A stretch of DNA of 64,000 bases from RHLJ01 sp965242845 (GTDB taxonomy: Bacteria; Bacteroidota; Rhodothermia; Balneolales; Balneolaceae), in contig CBDETC010000003.1 of the NCBI GenBank assembly GCA_965242845.1, positions 930,001 to 994,000 of the forward strand, in the 5' to 3' direction. The translations under genes and the position numbers were made by a program. Positions 38,450-46,615 of the stretch are shown one piece after another. Numbering within the stretch: the stretch's first letter is position 1; each line of letters starts with the position of its first letter. The notes below the pieces were generated by a model. It did no database searches, was not told the DNA's origin, and was given only the letters and a program-made list of their open reading frames with translations.

Positions 38450-40150
38450 ATGAAAAACTTAACATCATATATACTTATCACCGGGTTCTTATTTAGTGTG
38501 ATAGCGACTAATGCACAAACGGTAAACATCGAGTTAGAAATTCCGGATGGTGTGGTTGAAGCAGGTGACGGCATTGAACTTCGAAAAAGTTCAGACGGCA
38601 CTACATTTACTACGGCCTCGGTGCTGGAAGAACTGGGTAACGGGATGTGGCAAGGTAATTTTAATCCCGGAACTGAAGCCTTTGAATATAAATACGCTAT
38701 CATTCGTGCAAATGGAGAAGAAGAGTATGAAGGATGGTGGAATAGAAAATTTGACCCGGTCCATTCCGGAACCAATATTAGTGATGTACTTCGTTTCCTT
38801 GGTGGGGAAAAACTGCAAAAAAGGACAGAACTGGAAATAGTACTTACGCTCACCGGTCTTTCTTTGAATGGAGAAGAACCTGAACAAGTGGGAGTAATGG
38901 GGTCTTATGGTGATTTAAGCTGGGATCTACCCAATGGGGTTACCTTGCTCGAGGAAAGCCAAAATGATACATGGAGTGCTATCGTGTCTTTCCCAGCAGG
39001 TACCCAGGTTGATTTTCCCATAAAGTTTGTGTGGCAACATCAGGGCGTTTGGTACTGGGAACAACTCCCAGGGTACGTAGATCATTTACTGATCTTAGAC
39101 AATAGTGGAAAAAATCATAAAGCAGAATTTGCCTATAACACTCAAACGAGAAGAGTAGAAGCCGTGGCAGGACAGGGTGTACTCATAAACGAGTATCAGA
39201 CCGCTGCTCAACGATATGGAGGTACCCGCAACTACGAATATTATCATGCGATGCAGCTGGTAGATTGGGGAGATTATACCGGAGCTCAATCTGCATACGA
39301 CTCTTTTCGATTACACTTCAGGGAGCCCTATAATGATGACTTTCATGGATACTTGACTGATAAACTATCCATGAACACCCAGCTGGACCAGGCTCTTGCG
39401 ATCGCAGAAAGCTGGTACGCCAAAGAATACGAACCCAGCCGTAAAGCTTATTATAAATATCTTAAAGGCAGGCTCTATTTAAATAATGGAAGGAATGCAG
39501 AGTCGCGTGGGGAAATGGAAGAAGTACTGAAGCTCTCTCCTACTTACGACCAGGAAGCATTAAGAGGGTATGCCTTATATGGAATTGGCTACAGCTATCT
39601 CCAGGAAGAAGATACCGCGTTAGTTAAAAAAGCAGAAGGTCCTCTCAGAGAGCTTATTAAAGACCACCCCAATGAGCAAATGCGCAGATCGGGCTGGGAA
39701 CAACTGGCCAGACTTGGAGAGCGTAAAAGAGACTCGAAATTAGTCGCACAGGCTATGACTAATCTCCAGGAAATAGGAACAAGCAAACAAAAGCTGGAAT
39801 CCAGAATTCGTTGGGTAGAAAGGAGGGCCCAAAACAGGGATCTTATCAACGATTCCACCTTAGTTCACGATATGCAGTGGCTGGAGTGGTCTGTTACAGA
39901 TCCGGAAACCCTGGACAGGGTGAAGCTGGTAAAAGCTGACTATTTCCTAAACAAAGGTAAGAAGAATAAGGCCCTGGAAGTTCTTTTTGAAGTGGAGGGA
40001 AATGGTAAAAAAGGAACAGAGCCGGAACAGGCAAGACAACGCCTGGAGGGAATGGATAAAGACTGGAAGGCTAAACAACAAGCCTTCGAGTTAAGAAAAG
40101 CCAACCAAAATGCTGCAACAAGACAAGATTCAACCAAGGGAGGGAATTGA
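38450..40150 (+). CDS. Secreted protein with two CBM20-like modules and TPR repeats
   Basis: A 566-residue protein starting at the ATG at 38450, with GGGAG before it and a signal peptide ending NAQ. Residues about 25-120 and 127-227 look like starch-binding-type (CBM20/E-set) beta sandwiches (MWQGNFNPGTEAFEYKYAI; QVGVMGSYGDLSWDLP). The remaining 340 residues are helical TPR-like repeats (YYKYLKGRLYLNNGRNAESR, YALYGIGYSYLQEEDTA). It sits between the two halves of the Rhs protein, 19 bases after the shell gene, and its TGA overlaps the next ATG. An adaptor, assembly factor or surface-binding role is possible. Confidence 0.8.
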   Translation: MKNLTSYILITGFLFSVIATNAQTVNIELEIPDGVVEAGDGIELRKSSDGTTFTTASVLEELGNGMWQGNFNPGTEAFEYKYAIIRANGEEEYEGWWNRKFDPVHSGTNISDVLRFLGGEKLQKRTELEIVLTLTGLSLNGEEPEQVGVMGSYGDLSWDLPNGVTLLEESQNDTWSAIVSFPAGTQVDFPIKFVWQHQGVWYWEQLPGYVDHLLILDNSGKNHKAEFAYNTQTRRVEAVAGQGVLINEYQTAAQRYGGTRNYEYYHAMQLVDWGDYTGAQSAYDSFRLHFREPYNDDFHGYLTDKLSMNTQLDQALAIAESWYAKEYEPSRKAYYKYLKGRLYLNNGRNAESRGEMEEVLKLSPTYDQEALRGYALYGIGYSYLQEEDTALVKKAEGPLRELIKDHPNEQMRRSGWEQLARLGERKRDSKLVAQAMTNLQEIGTSKQKLESRIRWVERRAQNRDLINDSTLVHDMQWLEWSVTDPETLDRVKLVKADYFLNKGKKNKALEVLFEVEGNGKKGTEPEQARQRLEGMDKDWKAKQQAFELRKANQNAATRQDSTKGGN

Positions 40151-41556
40151 TGAACTACTTAATCCAACTCCGACCCTTACTACTTCTCTTATTACTAAGT
40201 GTACTAATAAGCCAGGATAGTTTAGCTAAAGAAGAATGTAACAATCCACCAATAGCGGTAATAACCAAGAATCTAAGTGGAACGACTTTCTTTTCCGGGA
40301 CAACCATTACCTTTTCGGGTACTAGTAGCAATTCTGGGAACTGCCTGCCCATGAGTACCCACCTTTGGCTCGTAGATGGGCAATGGTCGGGCAACCCCAC
40401 GGTAACAAAAACCTTTACTCTGCCTGCCGGGGTATACGAGCAAAACTATATCATTTACCTGGAGGTAGAGAATTCCAATGGTCAAACCGATGACACAACA
40501 GTAGAAATAACCATCAAAAAACCAAGGCGTGTGTACTACGTGAAAGATCATTTAGGGAGCATACGTACCACGGTAAGCAGAGAAGGTACCATACTTGCTT
40601 ATGATGATTATTACCCCTTTGGGCAGCAGATGCCCGGGCGTTCCTGGAAAAACGCGAGTATTGGTGATAACGTAGATAACACCAAGTTTACTGGCCATGA
40701 ACAGGATGATGAAGCCGGGCTGAATCTTTATCATGCCAATGCCCGTGGTTATGATCCTGAATTAGGCAGGTTTATGCAGATTGATCCACTAGCCCAGGAA
40801 TTCACGGGTTGGAGTCCATATAATTATGCTCTCAATAGCCCAATGAATTATAGAGATCCTGATGGAAAAGCACCTCAAAAATGTCCTCCTTGCGGAGCAT
40901 TTGATATCTATAGGGGTATGAGGAATGAATTAGTTTCCGATGTAACTGGTGCCTTTTATGGTGTAGCTTCAGTATTTGCTGAGCCTGTGGATTGGGCTTA
41001 TACAGCTTATGATATGAATCAAAATGGAGCTAACTGGACACATTTGGCTAGCTTACTACCATTTGCGTCAAAAGGTTTAATAGACGTTGGATCGGCAACT
41101 TTTAGAGGTTTGAAAATGTCTGGAAGTTTCTCGAGATTGGATAACGCGCTTGAAAGTTCAGTTGGTAATTCGATACTAGCCAGAGGTGATGGCCTACTAG
41201 GAATAGGTGATGATGGAGTGAGGAAAGCTCTTGGTATGTCATCCAATAGTAGAGCCGCAGATTTTGTTTCTTTTACCTCAGGAGGTAAATTTAATATTAC
41301 AGAAGTAAAAGCTTCATTAGGAAGAAGTGGAGCTGATATTAGCCATGCACTGTCTCAATTAAAGTCTACAAGTGATTTTATTTTAAAGAACGTAAATGGA
41401 GCATCCATAGGAACTATAGAAATAGCTCTACCAAAAGGGGCAAAATTGAAAGGAAATTTTAAAGTTTCGGGAAACCAATTAATGCACGTAACAGATAAAG
41501 GTGAAGAAGTTGTCCGATTAAATGGAAGCGTTGTCCATGTAAATTTTTACGATTAG
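40150..41556 (+). CDS. Secreted PKD-like/Rhs-core protein with variable toxin tip
   Basis: A 468-residue protein with its own signal peptide (about 1-27). A PKD/Ig-like domain (about 30-125) precedes the Rhs core (about 127-240): VYYVKDHLGSIRTTVS, YDDYYPFGQQMPGRS, FTGHEQDDEAGLNLYHANARGY is its hallmark region, and YNYALNSPMNYRDPDGK is the core end where toxins begin. The tip (about 241-468) is unlike the rest and more AT-rich. It has D371, then E385-V-K387 (TEVKAS) after a beta-turn-beta, as in PD-(D/E)XK nucleases, so a DNase toxin is plausible but unproven. It is coupled to both neighbours. Confidence 0.88.
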   Translation: MNYLIQLRPLLLLLLLSVLISQDSLAKEECNNPPIAVITKNLSGTTFFSGTTITFSGTSSNSGNCLPMSTHLWLVDGQWSGNPTVTKTFTLPAGVYEQNYIIYLEVENSNGQTDDTTVEITIKKPRRVYYVKDHLGSIRTTVSREGTILAYDDYYPFGQQMPGRSWKNASIGDNVDNTKFTGHEQDDEAGLNLYHANARGYDPELGRFMQIDPLAQEFTGWSPYNYALNSPMNYRDPDGKAPQKCPPCGAFDIYRGMRNELVSDVTGAFYGVASVFAEPVDWAYTAYDMNQNGANWTHLASLLPFASKGLIDVGSATFRGLKMSGSFSRLDNALESSVGNSILARGDGLLGIGDDGVRKALGMSSNSRAADFVSFTSGGKFNITEVKASLGRSGADISHALSQLKSTSDFILKNVNGASIGTIEIALPKGAKLKGNFKVSGNQLMHVTDKGEEVVRLNGSVVHVNFYD

Positions 41557-41557
41557 T

Positions 41558-42511
41558 ATGTCAACCACAGTTAACATATCCTTTCTTCCATTAAATAGTT
41601 TAGCCGTACTTTCTGAAGAGATATTAACTCAAATTTGTACATATGCTGATTTTGAAATGGCGAACCTTCATTTAGAGGCATATTTCAAAAATGAACCTAT
41701 ACTTTATTCAAACTTAGAGAATGCTAGAGAAAAAGTACCCCAAATTTTTGATTCAAATAATCTATTAGAGTTTTTTTTTAGTTGGAAACTTATTTCAGGA
41801 AAAATACTTCCAATTTCTCTCAAGATAGTGGGTAATAAATTTAATAATGGTTATGAAGTTGATGAATCAGGAAACATAATAGTTAGTTTTTCACAGAAAG
41901 ATTTATTGGGTAAGAATATACCCGACAGATTAGATGAAAAAGAATTTCTTGATTCTTGGAGACGAATAATTTTGGATACTGACGATCTGTTTTTAAAGGT
42001 TTGTGGGTATGATTTCTTGACTGAGAGAGTTCAATTTTCTTTAAAAGAGTCTTCCATGTATCTAGAAATGGGATGGCCATCTCCAGCCTTTTCAGTAATG
42101 ACATATCACAGTGACATTAGGGATTATGTCTTTGATCTGATTAGAATCTATAACGAATACAATTGCTCTGAAAACCCAATAACAAGTTTAATTAATAACG
42201 ATATTCCTTCCTTGTGTTCTTCTTTTGATGAACAAACATTTTCAAAAGAGCAATACTATTTGCAATTCGCAGATTCAGATAGTCGTGAGTTAATTACTTT
42301 TTTATCCGAACTATCATCGAAAGCTATTTTTAAAGAAGGAAAAATCTCAAACTTCGAGACTGAAGAATTACTAAATGCTATAATTGACAAAAACCCAGAG
42401 TTCAGGCTTATTACAGCTAATAACCGATTGGGTTCTGGTGGTTTTTTACTTGCACATCTCGGTGGTTCGCTATGGAAATTTTACGATAAGCTTAATAAAC
42501 GCTTGTTCTAG
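41558..42511 (+). CDS. Candidate immunity protein to the Rhs toxin
   Basis: A 317-residue protein with no signal peptide or membrane helix, so cytoplasmic. I recognise no family; the sequence is acidic and alternates helical and beta stretches (YYLQFADSDSRELITFLSEL near 230). Its ATG lies one base after the toxin stop codon, the usual place of an immunity gene in Rhs systems, and the base composition drops to clearly AT-rich like the toxin tip. The role is inferred from position alone. Confidence 0.6.
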   Translation: MSTTVNISFLPLNSLAVLSEEILTQICTYADFEMANLHLEAYFKNEPILYSNLENAREKVPQIFDSNNLLEFFFSWKLISGKILPISLKIVGNKFNNGYEVDESGNIIVSFSQKDLLGKNIPDRLDEKEFLDSWRRIILDTDDLFLKVCGYDFLTERVQFSLKESSMYLEMGWPSPAFSVMTYHSDIRDYVFDLIRIYNEYNCSENPITSLINNDIPSLCSSFDEQTFSKEQYYLQFADSDSRELITFLSELSSKAIFKEGKISNFETEELLNAIIDKNPEFRLITANNRLGSGGFLLAHLGGSLWKFYDKLNKRLF

Positions 42512-42562
42512 CTACAAAAGCAGGGAAAGCCCCACAATGCTAACCCACATGATAACTAACCT

Positions 42563-42823
42563 ATGAAAAAGAGAATTAAATATTTATTACTAGGTTTTTT
42601 TGTGATTTTCTTAACTACCTATTTCATAAGTTTATTTGATGATGCCTTTACTGAGGTATATCAATTTGATAAATGGTTTGAAGGAGTAATAGCTTCTTTC
42701 AAATATTATTTTTATTGGGGCTTACCATTTTGGTGGTTGATCATCTTGATAGGTACTATTGTTCTCGGATCTATTTTTTACATAATTGGAGAAGCGATAG
42801 ATAAATTAAAACAGTCTAGCTAA
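42563..42823 (+). CDS. Small two-helix membrane protein
   Basis: An 86-residue protein with two membrane segments (about 7-25 and 48-76, YWGLPFWWLIILIGTIVLG) and a short charged tail. No family recognised. It lies 51 bases after the candidate immunity gene in a strongly AT-rich block. It could be a second immunity or an orphan protein left from an earlier toxin cassette. Confidence 0.55.
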   Translation: MKKRIKYLLLGFFVIFLTTYFISLFDDAFTEVYQFDKWFEGVIASFKYYFYWGLPFWWLIILIGTIVLGSIFYIIGEAIDKLKQSS

Positions 42824-42841
42824 CAATTGATCATCCTTCTA

Positions 42842-43306
42842 ATGATTTGGGAAAAAATAGAAGGAAAATACTTAAGTATTTATCTACTTATTTCAGGGAT
42901 AATCATTCTGTTTGGAATAGATTGGAGTTACTATTCGAATAATTTTTTCGAAAACTCTAGGTTTCCTTTAATGGATATTTTACACCCTATATTTTATCTA
43001 AGCTTTGTAATTGCTGGAGTTCTAGGTGTCTTCTTTAAGAAGAAGAAGCTCACAGATATTTTGATCTACCTGACTGTTTTTACTATCTCTGTTTCTGGGT
43101 TTAATTATTTTACTTCTGGAGTATTTAGTTTCATAGTTGGAATTTATTATAAAGCTAATATAATCTTTGCTTCAGATTTTAGTATGTATGGAGGATTTAG
43201 TTTTTATTATAATCCTGAAGAATCAAGTGTTTATGGGATAGGAATAAATCTTACTTCTATCTTTCTAATTTTAATATCAAGAAAAATAAAAACTGGCAAA
43301 GAATAA
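42842..43306 (+). CDS. Multi-helix membrane protein, unknown function
   Basis: A 154-residue protein with four or five membrane segments (for example IYLLISGIIILFGIDW and ILIYLTVFTISVSGF) and Lys-rich loops. No family recognised. I use the ATG at 42842; a TTG at 42827 is in frame. It belongs to the same AT-rich block after the Rhs toxin. Its last bases overlap the possible upstream start of the next gene. Confidence 0.55.
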   Translation: MIWEKIEGKYLSIYLLISGIIILFGIDWSYYSNNFFENSRFPLMDILHPIFYLSFVIAGVLGVFFKKKKLTDILIYLTVFTISVSGFNYFTSGVFSFIVGIYYKANIIFASDFSMYGGFSFYYNPEESSVYGIGINLTSIFLILISRKIKTGKE

Positions 43307-43335
43307 ATATTATATACTTGGATTTGCACTATTCT

Positions 43336-43365
43336 TATCCCTCCTGTTTTTTTTTAGGAGGGATA
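43336..43365 (+). promoter_or_regulatory. Hairpin with T9 loop that holds an AGGAGG
   Basis: A perfect 10-bp stem (TATCCCTCCT / AGGAGGGATA) encloses a loop of G and nine T residues. The 3' arm contains AGGAGG, so the hairpin would mask a ribosome-binding-like sequence before the ATG at 43377. It could equally be coding sequence by chance; the T-run is in the loop, not after the stem, so it is not a classical terminator. Confidence 0.45.
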
Positions 43366-43376
43366 ACCCTGGAAGC

Positions 43377-43622
43377 ATGGAAGTCAATTGTCTTGATATT
43401 CAAGAATTAAAACTTGAAGGTAGAGTAAGTGGTAAATCTAATTCACAAAGTCGAAATCAGATAAGATTCAAAAGTGGACAGAAAACGGTCATCATAAATG
43501 GAACTGATGATACTGGAATTACAAAACTGTATTACGAGTTAAAGAGATGCGATCAAGAGGTTCAAATAGACTATTCTAAGTACTATTTTAGTTTTCCTTT
43601 CAGCAAAGTTTACATTCTCTAG
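43377..43622 (+). CDS. Short protein, possibly with an upstream non-ATG start
   Basis: From the ATG at 43377 this gives an 81-residue soluble protein of mixed beta character with no known motif. The frame is open upstream to 43290 and encodes a typical signal/membrane segment (YYILGFALFLSLLFFF), but has no ATG, GTG or TTG; a CTG at 43293 is a possible start, overlapping the previous gene by 14 bases. AGGAGG at 43356-43361 lies within a hairpin and is 15 bases from the ATG. The true protein may be about 109 residues. Confidence 0.45.
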   Translation: MEVNCLDIQELKLEGRVSGKSNSQSRNQIRFKSGQKTVIINGTDDTGITKLYYELKRCDQEVQIDYSKYYFSFPFSKVYIL

Positions 43623-43640
43623 TTAGAAAATGATCCAAAG

Positions 43641-43692
43641 CTCTCTTAAGTCTCTGACTTAAGAGAGGACGCTCAGCAAGTCTTTGACTTGC
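43641..43692. repeat. Two tandem hairpins with a shared core
   Basis: A 12-bp perfect stem (CTCTCTTAAGTC, loop TCT, GACTTAAGAGAG; 43641-43667) is followed by a 7-bp stem (GCAAGTC, loop TTT, GACTTGC; 43676-43692). Both share AAGTCTYTGACTT at the tip. No T-run follows directly. Being at the end of the AT-rich block, they may mark the 3' end of the operon. The rest of 43623-43792 holds only an imperfect TTCACGTGTATT / AATACACGGTGAA pair. Confidence 0.6.
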
Positions 43693-43792
43693 ATGAGGGA
43701 ATGCTCACTAAAAAAATCAAAAACAGGGCTAGGGTAAACTCCTTTTCACGTGTATTACTAGTGTAACCCAAAAGAAATACACGGTGAACACA

Positions 43793-43939
43793 ATGAATGA
43801 GCAGTTATTTAATGTTGAGCCAATGTTTAGTTATCCTGAAATCGCACTTATTGTGCTGTGCATATTTGGCTTACTTGTTTATGGCGCTGCACGAAGACAG
43901 GAAAGAAAATCGAGCTACTGGATAGATGGTAAGAAGTGA
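43793..43939 (+). CDS. 48-residue single-helix membrane peptide
   Basis: An ORF starting at the ATG at 43793, with CGGTGA just upstream, that encodes a short acidic N-terminus, one hydrophobic helix (IALIVLCIFGLLVYGA) and a basic tail (RRQERKSSYWIDGKK). This is the layout of real small membrane proteins, and codon use looks normal. No family recognised. Its stop is inside a 22-base perfect palindrome (43938-43959, GATTTTTCTTT and its complement), which may act as terminator. Confidence 0.5.
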   Translation: MNEQLFNVEPMFSYPEIALIVLCIFGLLVYGAARRQERKSSYWIDGKK

Positions 43940-43957
43940 TTTTTCTTTAAAGAAAAA

Positions 43958-44068
43958 TCATCCCGGACCTGTCCGCCGTACAAGACTTTGGGAGGCGGGC
44001 TTGATCCGGGATCTGAGCTACCTCGACATTATTTTTCCTCACAGATCCCGGGTCTCCGCCCGGGATGA
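43958..44068. repeat. Composite palindromic repeat (TCATCCCGGAC family)
   Basis: The element starts with TCATCCCGGAC and ends with CCCGGGATGA, so its ends are inverted. Each half is itself a copy of a TCATCCCGG...CCGGGATCTG palindrome, one in each orientation; the first carries an extra 30-base insert with paired CCGCC/GGCGG arms. It looks like two repeat units arranged head to head. It fills the space before the fur gene end. Confidence 0.75.
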
Positions 44069-44091
44069 CACATTGAAGGTGGGTTAGTAGG

Positions 44092-44592
44092 TTACCCTAC
44101 CAGGCTGCCTTTTTTGGAGGCATTCTTACGGTGCTCGCAGGAGTTGATATCCGAGCAGGTGCCATAAAAATGGAGAGAGTGGGAACTAATGTTCATTCCA
44201 TGAATCTTGCCCAGCATATCCTGGATTTCGCCAATTCTGGGATCACAAAATTCCAGCACATGTCCGCATTCATTGCAAATAATATGATCGTGCTGCTGGT
44301 AAGCATAAGCCCGCTCATAATAATACTGGCTGCGCCCGAATTGCTGTTTTTGAACTAACCCGCACTCAACCAGCAGATCAAGAGTGTTATATACTGTGGC
44401 CCGACTTACGCGAGTACCACCTTCCTGCATGCGAAAGAAAATATCGTCTGCATCAAAATGGCCATCTGCTCGGTAGATTTCTTCCAGTACCATGAAACGC
44501 TCAGGGGTCTGACGTTGGTTGCCTTCTTTTAGGTATGAGCGGAAAATTTCCTTAACAAGTTGAATTGTGTCTTCGTGTGCGGGATGTGCCAT
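44092..44592 (-). CDS. Fur family transcriptional regulator
   Basis: A 166-residue metal-dependent repressor. The N-terminal winged helix has YLKEGNQRQTPERFMVLEEI and GTRVSRATVYNTLDLL; the metal/dimerisation part has QQHDHIICNECGHVLEF. The second cysteine pair is C-x5-C (TCSDINSC) and not the usual CxxC, so a structural zinc is less certain. It could be a Fur or PerR type; the sequence does not decide. It is transcribed away from the acyl-CoA synthetase gene from a 115-base spacer. Confidence 0.92.
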   Translation of the reverse strand: MAHPAHEDTIQLVKEIFRSYLKEGNQRQTPERFMVLEEIYRADGHFDADDIFFRMQEGGTRVSRATVYNTLDLLVECGLVQKQQFGRSQYYYERAYAYQQHDHIICNECGHVLEFCDPRIGEIQDMLGKIHGMNISSHSLHFYGTCSDINSCEHRKNASKKGSLVG

Positions 44593-44707
44593 GAACAGAA
44601 TTAATTTTCAATGAATATAAGACTTGTTAAGCTCCTTTTGAAACTCATGCTTTTCACCCGAAGAATAGTATATTCAAGCGGAAATAAACGGAATAAAGGA
44701 TTGCAGT

Positions 44708-46591
44708 ATGCCAGTAATTGTACCATTTGAGACCCTTACTGATCTCTATAAAAATCTATCGAAAAAATATTCAGGGCAGAATAAAGCAGTAATACATCAC
44801 AAACTAAATCCGGCGGGCAGCTATGAGCCCGTGTATTGGGACCAGGTGACGGACGATGTAAATGCTATGGCTGCTTATATGATTGAGCAAGGCATTGAAC
44901 ACGGAGACCGGGTTGGGATTTTAAGTGAGAATCGGTACGAATGGGCCGTGGTAGATTTGGCCATTCAGCTGATTGGTGGGATTAATGTATCGCTTTATAC
45001 CACACTTCCTCCGAACCAATGTGAGTACATATTACAGGATTCAGAATCCAAGCTCTTTTTCGTTTCTACAGGTATCCAGTTGAAGAAGTCTGTAGAGGTA
45101 TTTGATAATTGCGAGCACCTGTCCAAGGTAGTGGCGTTTGATACTCCAAAAGTGGCGAAGCTTCTTGAGCACGATTATGTGACCTTATTCAATGAAGTTC
45201 TGGAAGAAGGCAGGCAACTGGTTTCGAAGCATGAAGAAACCATTCAAAACCGATCTAAAAAGGTTACTCCCCAGGATGTTTCTACCTTAATCTACACTTC
45301 CGGGACGACTGGTCGTCCAAAAGGGGCCATGCTTACTCACAACAATATTGTGAGTAATGTGAAAGCAGCTACCCAGCACATTTACTGGGACGATAAAGAC
45401 AAATTACTTTCCTTCTTGCCGCTTTGCCATTCTTTTGAAAGAACAGCGGGATACTATGCGATCATCTCATGCGGAGCTGAAATCTATTATGCGGAAAGTG
45501 TGGACACGGTATCTAAGAATATGCCTGAAGTAAGGCCGACAGTAATGATTAGCGTGCCTCGCTTATTCGAGAAGATTTACAACCTGATCATCAAAAGTGT
45601 GGAAGAGGGGAGTGATACCAAAAAGAAGATTTTCAATTGGGCAGTAGAAGTCGGTCGTAAATATTCGGAAGGAAAACGAGGAATAACCTCCCTGCAAAAA
45701 GTAGTAGCTGACAAGCTGGTATTCGATAAGCTAAAGCAACGAACCGGTGGAAATATTCGATTATTTGTAGCAGGTGGAGCTGCGCTACCTCCGGATATTG
45801 ATTTGTTCTTCAGATGCGCAGGCTTGACAATTCTACAAGGATATGGACTTACTGAGACATCTCCGGTCATGGCTGCTAATAAACCAGGAAAGGAAGTAAT
45901 TGGAGTAGTAGGTGAGGTTATCCCGGGAGTTACCGTTGGTATCCAGGATTTAAATAGCGGCGAAATCATTGCGGAAATAAGCGGGGAAGATTATCCGACA
46001 GAACTTAGTTCGGAAGCAGGTGAGATTCTTTGTAAAGGACCTAATGTGATGAAGGGATACTGGAAGAATGACACTGCTACTGAAGAAATGATTGATCCTG
46101 ATGGGTGGCTCCATACGGGAGATGTAGGACGTTTTGTTAATGGCGGTCTTAAGATCACAGATCGAATTAAGCATATGATTGTTAATGCCGGTGGAAAGAA
46201 TATCTATCCTGGTCCTATTGAAGATATGTTTAAAACCAGCAAGTGGATTGATCAGTTGGTTGTGGTTGGAGAGGCTCAGAATTTTATGGGCGCATTGATT
46301 GTGCCGGATTTCGAAGCCATTCAGAAATATGCCCGTGATAATGGAATCAAGACTTCTTCGACAGAGGAGCTACTTGCACACGAAGAGATTCAGAACCTCT
46401 ATAAGAAAGAGATGAGAGCTTTTTCTAAAGAGCTGGCATCTCATGAGAAAATCAGGGATTTCCGATTACTTCCAAACGAGTTTACTGTGGAGACCGGGGA
46501 AATTACTCCAACCCTGAAAGTGAAGCGAAGAGTGATTTCAGAGAAATACGGCGATCAGATTGCTGATATTTTCAAGAATGATGCGGCGTGA
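44708..46591 (+). CDS. Long-chain acyl-CoA synthetase (AMP-binding family)
   Basis: A 627-residue AMP-forming ligase that activates fatty acids with ATP and CoA. Core motifs are in order: YTSGTTGRPKGAMLTHNN near residue 195, GYGLTETSPV near 380, GWLHTGDVGRF near 475, the hinge KITDRIKHMIVNAGGKNIYP near 487, and the catalytic Lys region in TPTLKVKRRVI near the C-terminus. Length fits the large FadD15-like group. It stands alone on the plus strand, and a palindromic repeat follows. Confidence 0.94.
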   Translation: MPVIVPFETLTDLYKNLSKKYSGQNKAVIHHKLNPAGSYEPVYWDQVTDDVNAMAAYMIEQGIEHGDRVGILSENRYEWAVVDLAIQLIGGINVSLYTTLPPNQCEYILQDSESKLFFVSTGIQLKKSVEVFDNCEHLSKVVAFDTPKVAKLLEHDYVTLFNEVLEEGRQLVSKHEETIQNRSKKVTPQDVSTLIYTSGTTGRPKGAMLTHNNIVSNVKAATQHIYWDDKDKLLSFLPLCHSFERTAGYYAIISCGAEIYYAESVDTVSKNMPEVRPTVMISVPRLFEKIYNLIIKSVEEGSDTKKKIFNWAVEVGRKYSEGKRGITSLQKVVADKLVFDKLKQRTGGNIRLFVAGGAALPPDIDLFFRCAGLTILQGYGLTETSPVMAANKPGKEVIGVVGEVIPGVTVGIQDLNSGEIIAEISGEDYPTELSSEAGEILCKGPNVMKGYWKNDTATEEMIDPDGWLHTGDVGRFVNGGLKITDRIKHMIVNAGGKNIYPGPIEDMFKTSKWIDQLVVVGEAQNFMGALIVPDFEAIQKYARDNGIKTSSTEELLAHEEIQNLYKKEMRAFSKELASHEKIRDFRLLPNEFTVETGEITPTLKVKRRVISEKYGDQIADIFKNDAA

Positions 46592-46615
46592 TCTTCTTTG
46601 CCTTAGATCCTTATT

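Noticed and set aside
32272..41556. Rhs gene broken by frameshift into a pseudogene
   Set aside because: The core part has its own signal peptide and start codon, a complete 566-codon gene lies between, and all gaps are short with overlapping stops and starts. This does not look like decay.
43938..44068. CRISPR-like repeats
   Set aside because: The repeats are inverted and nested, without regular spacing or unique spacers.
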